Source of the DNA: Gnetum montanum
Lineage: Eukaryota; Streptophyta; Gnetopsida; Gnetales; Gnetaceae
Assembly: GCA_015680685.1 (NCBI GenBank)
Contig: MNCI01023362.1
Span: 707,779 to 771,778, forward strand
Direction of reading: 5' to 3'
Length of the DNA stretch: 64,000 nucleotides
Position 1 is the stretch's first letter. Each line of letters starts with the position of its first letter. Below the pieces are notes generated by a model, which was not told where the DNA came from, searched no databases, and was given only the letters and a program-made list of their open reading frames with translations. Shown in pieces: positions 56,881 to 64,000 of this stretch. The translations under genes were made by a program, and so were the position numbers.

Positions 56881-58300
56881 CTCCAAGATGATGATAGATA
56901 ATGAGGAATACACTCCCCCTACACATGTGCAACGATTCTTGGGCTTTTAAGATCATTTTGTGATTATCAAGGAAGTAATCATTGCATATCATCAAAGTAT
57001 TACAATTGTAAGTCAACGTGAAGATTAAATGTAGAGACTAAGATATCCAATCAGTAATATTGATAGAATTTTTAGAGTTGTGTCTACTTAAAATTCATGA
57101 CTTATTACAACAATGGCTAAAATATCCCAAAGGACATGAACTTAGAAATAGATCATGATAAGAAGTTTAGACCATGCAAGATTGAAAGCAAGATACAAGC
57201 CCAAAAAGAAATTATTACAAGTGCTACACTACATATTTTCATAAAACCAATTGCATCAAGCTCAAAGTGAATACAAGAGATACTCTCAACAATTATTCTA
57301 ACAACTTGCAGATCTACACATAGCATTTCATAAGTAATGTAAGCATGAATAAAAAAAATTTGAATTTCTCAAATCATATGCTTATAAATTATCTAGCAAG
57401 TAAGGAGATGAAAACTTACCTTGACTTACCTTGCTTGTAGGTGAGAAGAGAAGAATAATGAAGTTTAAGATGAGGTCCTCTATCATGAAGTACCTCTTCA
57501 TCTTTTGGTTCTTTTTCGTTAGATCATATATATGATGCCTCTATTTGTTCATGTTCTTTATGAAAGAATCCTTGATCACTTAATGCATCATCTATCTCTT
57601 TGAGAAATTTTTTTTATTATCTACTTCTCTTCATTTTCAGCTATTGCTACCTACAAAATTTCTTTATCAAAGCCTTTTTGATAAGACCAAGCATCAAACT
57701 TGTTTTGATCATAGTTAAAGTTCTAGTTACTACCATAATTTTTACAAACAAATAAAGTATTCTTCTCATGAATGACATTATCAAACTTGACTATGCTTGA
57801 GCTTGAACCTGTATCCTCTTGTGTGACTTTCTCCATATTCTTTGGTTGTTTTATCTGAGTCTTTTCTTCTTGAACCTTTTTGCAATCCTTATTTAAAGTG
57901 GTTAGTTGTTGAATCTTAGCTTTTATGTTTGAGATTGATCCTTTCATTTTAGTGTGAATAGTTTCTAGCTTAGAAATTTAAAATTTCTTTTCTTTCCTAA
58001 GTAAATAATGTAGAACAAGAATCTCTTCTCTAAGTTAACTATACCTTTCATCACACTTACCACCTTCTTCAGCCATTTGTGAAGAATTTTCATTTGCAAG
58101 TTCCATGCATATGAGGTAGAGTTGCCTAGTTCTTCTTCACTTTTCTTACCATCATCCCAACTTGTATAAAAGTTGGTCTTTTTCAATTCCTCATCATTGG
58201 ATTTGTTCTTTGGCTGAACCTTGCTATCACTAGGACATTTGGAGGCTATATGGCCTCTTGGAAAACCCAACATTATATAAAAGAGAAATATAAGTTTGAA
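56881..58300 (-). pseudogene. Copia gag C-terminal part and following internal sequence
   Basis: On the - strand LGFPRGHIASKCPSDSKVQP (58,270-58,205) is a zinc-knuckle relic in which both first cysteines are lost while GH-x-x-x-x-C remains. Lys/Glu/Gln-rich coiled-coil-like frames follow (58,200-57,965 and 57,947-57,723). From 57,720 to 56,881 no frame is readable. In intact copia elements protease and integrase would start here, but none is seen. Confidence 0.6.
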
Positions 58301-59115
58301 TTCAAAAAATTCTTAGCTCTTTCTTTACCTTTTAACACATTGGATCTTTGCTGATATGTCCACTTGTTTCTTCTTGTTAGTAATCATTGTATCTTTCTTG
58401 AGAGAAAGGCAATCTCATCTTCATTGCCCTCATCATCCTCATTGAGCTCCTTATTAGGGCAATAGGTCTTTCTTGGATGGCTCCTTCACTTATGACATTC
58501 ATTTCATAAGTAATGAAAGCACTTTGAAGCTCTTCAAATTTTAGAGTTGAGAAATCTCTGATTTCTTCCATAGCCATAACCTTTGGTCTAGACTCTGGTT
58601 GAAGAGTTCTGATCATTTTGATAATGACATTGCACTTGGGAAAATATTTATTAGTACCTCTAATAGCTACAATAATATCTTTTTTTCTAGAGAACTAATC
58701 TTCTGTTTTCTCACCTTCTCTCATTTTATGTTTATCATATTCTCTTTGCAAAACTAACAATTTTGATTGCTTAACAATAGAGGTTCCTTCATAAGTATCT
58801 TCTAAAGTTTGCCAACTTTCCTTGGCCATTTTAAATCCTACTACTATATTAAATTTAGATTTATTCAAAGTGTAATATAAATAATTCTTTACTTTTGAAT
58901 CAAATATGAACTTATCTTTCTGCTCTTATGTCCATTTGTTGTGGGGCTTGATGATCTTGGTGGAGTTGTCGATAGGTAGGGTGTAGCCTTTAAGGATTGA
59001 CTTACAAACTTCAAACTCCATAGATTCAAAGAATCCTTTTATTCTAGCTTTCTAATAAGTGAAGTAAAATCCATCAAACATGGGTGGCTTGGTATAAGAA
59101 GTCCCCTCCATTGTC
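58301..59115 (-). pseudogene. Copia gag (UBN2-type) N-terminal and central part
   Basis: The - strand frame opens at about 59,111 (MDGTSYTKPPMFDGFYF), 40 bases after the primer site. The order matches plant copia gag: PP-x-F-x-G-x-x-Y at the start, then FFESMEFEVCKSI, then FKMAKESWQTLEDTYEGTSI, VKQSKLLVLQREYDKHKM, RGTNKYFPKCNVIIKMIRTL (58,640-58,590) and MEEIRDFSTLKFEELQSAFI (58,570-58,510). About five stops interrupt it. The protein would form the particle shell. Confidence 0.85.
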
Positions 59116-59150
59116 CACTCTTTGAAGTTAATGATAAAGAGGAGTATAAG

Positions 59151-59162
59151 GCTATGATACCA
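59151..59162 (-). other. Primer binding site of the copia element, initiator-tRNA-Met type
   Basis: TGGTATCATAGC on the - strand, two bases after the LTR. The common plant site is TGGTATCAGAGC, one mismatch. Confidence 0.85.
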
Positions 59163-59164
59163 CT

Positions 59165-60321
59165 TGAGGATCATTGAACTTAGAAGGGGGGGAAGTGCTA
59201 GGAGGGGGAGGGTGTGGTTGGGGTGGAATTAATAAGTTTTCAAAATAAAAAATTATTTGAATTAAAGTACATACCAAAATTAACATGGTTTTCCAACTTA
59301 GGTAGTCTACACTCAAAGGGTAGTTCGCAAGCACACCTCTAGACTTTGTTGCTCTCAAATGTGGTTTGAAGGGTACCACACCTTGTACAAGCTCTAAGAT
59401 CTACAAAGGAGTGATTTGACACTACAAATATAGTCAACCCCACAAGGTCATTGCAAACTTAGAATGTGATTTCTAGGATCTCACAAACTTTACAACTTAA
59501 GCTCTACTCTGAAGTGCTGTGGCACTACACCAACACTCAATCTTGTAGGATTCAGATAACCTCAAGCAAGATGCCTTCTCAAAAGAAGAACATCAATCCT
59601 ATAGGGTAACAATAGAGAACAAAAATCATAAGGAAAGAATGCAACTAAGTTTTCTAATCCTTGCACTTTGAGGTACAACTCACTTTGACCAATTACAAAA
59701 GACAAAAGATTGTACAATAAGGAACAATAATGATTACAATGATTACTTGATGAATATAATGAAAGTACAAAATGCTTGCCCTTTTTCCAATGAGAATGAA
59801 GTCTTCTTATAGCCAATATGTTTCTAAAATCACCTCAGAATTCATGCAATGGCTAGTTAATGGTCATTGGAGATGTCTTCTTTGAGATAGAGACATATTT
59901 TTGCAATGGACCTTCATTTTAGAAAGACATCTTTTTCAAGATTGAGACATATTTCTATAGTGGACCTTCATTTTGCAAAGATGTCTTCTTTCCATGAAAT
60001 ATGTCTTTCTATCTAAAAAGAAATCTACTATTTTTTAGAGACATATTCTCCTGTGATGCCTTCAATTCTGCCAAAACATCTTCTTTTCCTTGGAGATGTC
60101 TTCACTTGATGGTAGATGTTTGCTATTTCTATAAGACATCTTCTCTAAAAATAATGCTTCAATGCTAAGGATTCCTTTTGAGCTTTGAAGTCTTTGTTCC
60201 TTGTCCATGTTCTTGAACTTCCACATGCCTTCTTATCTTAATCCAAGTCCTAAAACCATAGCAATCACACAAACACATAATCATCCTTGTGCTTCATTTC
60301 TCTTAACATTTTGGCATACCA
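59165..60321 (-). mobile_element. 5' LTR of the copia element
   Basis: 1,157 bp, on the - strand TGGTATGCC to GATCCTCA. The same AGACAT/ATGTCT-rich block as in the partner LTR lies at 59,865-60,140, and a G-rich + strand stretch at 59,185-59,225. Confidence 0.93.
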
Positions 60322-60337
60322 AAGGTGAACAACATCA

Positions 60338-60703
60338 ATCTCATAAATGTAGTAGGTATATTTGTGGGCCAAAATGACATCACCAACCACTCAAATAGTC
60401 CATTGGATATTTTGAAAGCTATCTTGCATTTATCATTAGGCCTTATCTAAATTTGATGATAATCACTCTTTAAATCAGTTTTGCTAAAGAGGTTTGGATT
60501 GGTAAGGCCATCAAGGATATCATCCATTCTGGAATAGAAAACCTGCACCTTGTTGTGATCCTATTCACTATCCTTGAATTAATGTACATTTTACATTCAT
60601 CACTATTCTTATTTGGCATAAGCATTATTGGAATTGCATAAGGTAAAATGGATTCCCTCATGAAACCGTTTACAAGTAACTTCTCTACTTACCTTTGCAA
60701 TTT
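60338..60703 (-). pseudogene. RT start of the reversed chromovirus-like element
   Basis: On the - strand VEKLLVNGFMRESILPYAIP (60,695-60,620), then MLMPNKNSDECKMYINSRIV, then SDYHQI and CKIAFKISNGLFEWLVMSF (60,430-60,370), then FMRLM. This is gypsy RT from the first block up to just before the FDDIL box, which is found at 48,578 downwards. The copia element at 48,579-60,321 lies exactly between. On the other side it is cut by the family-A LTR at 60,704. Stops and a frame change are present. Confidence 0.85.
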
Positions 60704-61693
60704 TGGTGTAGGGACACCTCTTCTGATCCCCTTATTCTACCCTACATGTTTTGTGTCTTTTTGTGTTGATTTTTTTGAGGATTATTCTTGGATGTTTTTT
60801 CATGTTTCAAAGTGTTTTTGACTTATTTTGATGAGTTTAGAAGGTTATAGGGTCTATGGGAACTTGTTTGGAGGCATTTAGAGCTTTATAACATCAAAAC
60901 ATGCATTTTAATTTTTGACACTTGTAGGATAGATGTATTTCCTAAAGTGTAGATGTCCTAAGACCATAGTAGACATCTACAAAAAATAGTAGATATCTCT
61001 CCTGAAAGCTTGGTTTTTGCAAGAGATGTCCTAGCAAAGCTAGAGATGACCCAGACGCATGGAGAAACTTTCGAAAATGCCCATTCCAATTTGGGAAACA
61101 ACTAAAGCAAGATGGAAAAAATTATGAAGAAGGTAAGAAGACTTGGAAAACATCTAATGAACCTCAAGTTAAGTTAAGAAAAGGTTTCTATGATTTTTAT
61201 ATTCTGGTTGCTTATAAATATTGATGTAATCCACCATTTTTAGTGCCACAATGTCAAGTGCGAAAGTGTCAAGAGCCAAAGTACAAATATTAAAGATCAA
61301 ACATCCCAATAGAGGTCAAGAGAGAAAGCTCTTGAGTGAAGAGAGATTGTATAAGAAGAGAGCTTATGCAAGGAAGTTGAGTGAGAGGCAAGGGAGAGCA
61401 CTTGAGAGAGGTTAGGAGAATCTCTTATAAGTGTCTTATCTTGAGCTAGGGCTCCATTGTGAGTAATTAAGAATTAAGAGAGGATAAGTGTAGCCTCTAA
61501 GATCCTTGGGAGAGTTGTGATTTGAGCTTGGATTCTTATCTTTGATGTATTTTATATGTATTTTGAGAATTATCTTAATATAAAAGAGGTTTTCTCTATT
61601 TTATTATGTTATTCTTATTTTCTAAGCTAGATCTACTTGGAAGTTTTGGATTGGATCCTATTAGGGTCTATCAAGGTCCAACCCCTTGCTCTA
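60704..61693 (+). mobile_element. 5' LTR of a family-A element
   Basis: 990 bp, TGGTGTAGGGACACC to CTTGCTCTA (decayed CACCA). It has a TATA-like CTTATAAATATTG at 61,210 and several AGATGTC/GACATCT motifs at 60,930-61,050. The partner LTR start is at 63,476, and a reversed solo copy lies at 16,673-18,461. Confidence 0.88.
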
Positions 61694-61696
61694 GAT

Positions 61697-61708
61697 TGGT
61701 ATCAGAGT
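61697..61708 (+). other. Primer binding site, initiator-tRNA-Met type
   Basis: TGGTATCAGAGT, three bases after the LTR, matches the common site TGGTATCAGAGC at 11 of 12 positions. Confidence 0.85.
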
Positions 61709-61826
61709 GAAATTTTAGAGGTTTTCACACTTTTATGTTGAAGCTTGATGTTTTCTTTGAATGGAAAGAACATTATTGTGGATATTTGTGCATTTTCTTT
61801 TGGGTATCATTCTTGTTGCTTTAGGT

Positions 61827-63343
61827 ATGGCTCCAAAGAAGAAGCATGTCAAGAGCTTAGACAAGAGCTTCAAGAGTTTAAGAACTCCTTTACAGCTTTT
61901 GTGGCTGAAATTTAAGAAGTGCTTCCCAAAGTAAAGGTTCACAAGCATCAAGATTTTATAGAAAATTTAGAAAGGGATATGGAGAAATTCAAGACTAACA
62001 TGGAAAATATTTTGAGGAGAATTGATAGAATATCTTCTAGCCATCAATATGGAAAGGAAGATGAAAGGCTTAGTGAAGTAGAAATCAATGAGAAAAGGAG
62101 TTTTCAAGTATCCCTTATTTAGCAACGGAGTTCTCAATACTCAAGGGTTTCAAGGAAGGAAACCAAGAACTTCATCAAGGGGACCAAGAGATCTTCAAAG
62201 TCCAAGATGGTGTGTGTTGCTAATAAAGAAAAGTTCCTACCTCATAATTCATGAAAGGTGAAAGATCAAAGCCAAAGGAGTGATAAAGATTAAGGGACTT
62301 CTTCAAGGAGGATTAATGGTAGCACTAGAAGGTATGATACTCATTCATTTTGCAATTTTACTACACCTTGTGGCAAAGGAAAGAAGATTCTAGGTCAAGT
62401 TAATACCATCTCATGGGAGAGAGGTGAGTCTTCTAGCCAAGGTATGTGGAAGAATAATTTCTTTAATGATGTTTTTGATGAAACTAATGTTAAAACTATG
62501 GACAAGAGTTTACCTTTTGATTTGGTACCTCCAAAGTGGGATGAAGAGCTTGTTGATGATTCCTTTGAAAAGAAGAAGCCATTGGAATTAGGAACTCCTA
62601 TTTGAGATCTTGAACCTTCAATCTTTAATGAGATTTGACAAACACATATTAAAGATCAAGTTGAACCAAAGATAGATGGGAGAAGCCATGAAGAGGTAAG
62701 TAAGAGTAAGCTTGACCTTGTTGATGATAGTAATGTCTCTCATGTTGAAGCTAGTGTGATGGATGCTAGTTTTTCACTGTAGCTTGGTAGTGGTTTGTTC
62801 AATGATAATGATGAGCATCATGCTCATTGTGGTGATTGTGATGGATTTGAGAGTCATGTTGTGGATTTTGATGTCATTGTTAATGAGAGGAAGACTAATA
62901 ATGATAATTCATTTAATGATGATGGCTATTGGAATAGTCATTGTGAGAAGTTCATTATTGATGTAAGTGAAGACATTGATAATAATATGATTTTCCAGAA
63001 TTTGGAGATGCTTGGTATTGATTATAGAAATGAAAAATTTATGAAGTGTGTTGATGGATTCAATTATCTTTATTATAAAATGAAAGTGTAGCATGAAGGT
63101 AATCTACAAGGTGATGATGAAAGGAAGCTAAGTGGTAGTCTTTCAAAAACCAAGAAACTTTAAGGTGAAGAAGAGGAAAAAGAAAAGAAGAAAGGAGGTT
63201 GAATTAAGAAAGACTAATCCTTTGCCTTTTTCTTATTCTTTATTTGTTGCACATTTGTGTCATCATGGGGATGCAAGGGAAGCATTCCAAGGAGATGATG
63301 AAATGAAGGAAGCATGGTTGGGGATGAGGACAAGCCCCCATGA
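61827..63343 (+). pseudogene. Sole internal ORF of the family-A element (gag-like, unrecognised)
   Basis: Starts at the ATG at 61,827. After a one-base shift the frame is coiled-coil-like (CQELRQELQEFKNSF, then HQDFIENLERDMEKFKTNME at 61,950-62,010), which suits the N-terminus of a gag. A basic stretch follows (62,150-62,300), then an acidic Asp/Asn/His-rich part (62,500-63,090). No capsid signature, zinc knuckle, protease or RT is seen in the 1.8 kb between the LTRs, so this is a short non-autonomous element. About ten stops. Confidence 0.5.
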
Positions 63344-63475
63344 GTAAGGGAAGATCAAAACCAAAACCTCCAATGATATTTATTCTCATGTTTGTAATGC
63401 ATTGAGTCATGATTATTATGATGGCCTTGAATCGTGGGGGCATGGTGCTTTCTAGCTTATGAAAGATCATGAAGT

Positions 63476-63698
63476 TGGTGTAGGGATACCTCTTTTGATC
63501 CCCTTGTTCTATCCTTCATTTTGGGTGTCTTTTTGTGTTGATTTTGTTGAGGATGATTCTTGAATGTTTTGGAATGTTTTAGAGTATTTTTGGCCTATTT
63601 TTATGAGATTAGAGGGTTATAGGATCTATGGGGACTTATTTGGAGAAATTTGGCATCAAAACAAGCATTTTTATTTTTGGCACCTATAGGATAGAAAT
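63476..63698 (+). mobile_element. 3' LTR of the family-A element, cut after 223 bp
   Basis: TGGTGTAGGGATACCTC and what follows match 60,704 onward up to TTTTTGGCACCTATAGGATAG, then the next LTR begins. The continuation must lie beyond the window. Confidence 0.85.
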
Positions 63699-64000
63699 TG
63701 ATGAGTGGCGAGGTACCCCTACACTCCACCATACGAATACGAGCGTGCACGCGCGATCCGGTCGAACTCCGTAGACTAAATGCCTTAACGCCACAAGAAA
63801 CACTTGGGGTTAATCGTTCGTTGTCTTCCCAGGCTTGCTTGTATGTGTCACGGTGTATGGTTAAGCAAGTCTGAGGTATGTGATTTTTTTGGTATTTTTG
63901 GCTTATCTTCTATGCTACCAGGAGAAAGGTTTAGAAAACTAAACTAACTCTAACTAAGATCTAAGTCTAATTTAACTAGCGTCAGCATCCGTTCCCACTT
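63699..64000 (-). mobile_element. LTR end of another Athila-like element, runs off the window
   Basis: TGATGAGTGGCGAGGTACCCC and the following CATACGAATACGAGCGTGCA (+ strand) are the reverse complement of the U5 end of the LTRs at 17,199-18,023 and 50,982/55,995. Left flank GAAAT would be one copy of its target repeat. It keeps many CpG (GCGTGCACGCGCGATCCGG), so it is probably a young insertion. Confidence 0.85.

Larger units (their letters stand above)
48579..60321 (-). mobile_element. Reversed Ty1/copia element lacking pol, split by a gypsy insertion
   Basis: Two LTRs of about 1.16 kb (59,165-60,321 as 5' LTR, 48,579-49,739 as 3' LTR) enclose a primer site, a copia-type gag and a polypurine tract. 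After removing the gypsy element at 50,982-56,875 plus one target repeat the internal part is only about 3.5 kb. No protease, integrase or RT can be read in it, so it looks non-autonomous or deleted. It inserted into the chromovirus-like RT. The flanks GCATC (left) and AAGGT (right) do not match, so the target duplication is lost or the ends are shifted. Confidence 0.88.

Noticed and set aside
1-64000. CRISPR arrays, bacterial operons, prophage or integrated plant virus
   Set aside because: No regular spacer-repeat pattern, no bacterial start signals, and no coat, movement or caulimovirus-type gene order; all RT and integrase remnants fit LTR elements or LINEs.

Overview
The window looks like nuclear DNA of a plant with a large, repeat-rich genome. 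It is AT-rich, poor in CpG, and packed with old plant-type LTR retrotransposons (the Ogre/Tat/Athila-like and chromovirus-like branches of Ty3/gypsy, plus Ty1/copia), L1-type LINEs and tRNA-derived SINEs. Nearly every coding remnant carries stops of the kind C-to-T or G-to-A change produces. That fits slow loss of methylated elements, as in gymnosperms, but the species assignment is only a guess. I see no intact protein-coding gene, no rRNA or tRNA gene, no CRISPR array and nothing bacterial or viral.

Left part (1-16.7 kb). The 3' half of an Athila-like element (integrase, a 3' region with a hairpin, an additional ORF with a plant-transposon-protein-like segment, polypurine tract, LTR) is followed by a reversed gypsy gag fragment and a reversed LINE 3' end. 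The LINE runs into three tandem units of about 1.17 kb. Each unit is itself a long imperfect palindrome whose arms carry LINE sequence. Next come a less decayed stretch with telomere-like motifs and a cluster of tRNA-derived SINEs.

Middle (16.7-33.3 kb). A reversed solo LTR (family A) holds a second, younger solo LTR with a perfect 5-bp target duplication. Next, a decayed multi-exon gene-like unit (about 19.09-32.65 kb) is split by a structurally complete element (19,659-29,626) with two LTRs, a tRNA-Asp-type primer binding site, gag, protease, RT, RNase H and integrase, flanked by ATTAC repeats.

Right part (33.3-64 kb). There is a reversed gag-protease fragment with its LTR and a sequence gap, a reversed LINE (ORF1, endonuclease, start of RT) and about 4.6 kb with no recognisable feature. 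A four-level nest follows. A reversed chromovirus-like element is split in its RT by a reversed pol-less copia element (48,579-60,321), which is itself split by a reversed pol-less Athila-like element (50,982-56,875, target repeat GTGAC). A short family-A LTR element (from 60,704) sits in the same RT and is cut in turn by another LTR at 63,699.

The best candidates for new biology are the tandem foldback array, a hairpin in the retroelement 3' region whose stem is kept by compensatory changes, and the intron-bearing gene-like locus that may be a relative of the element-borne extra ORF. Also notable are AGACATCT/AGATGTCT clusters shared by unrelated LTRs.
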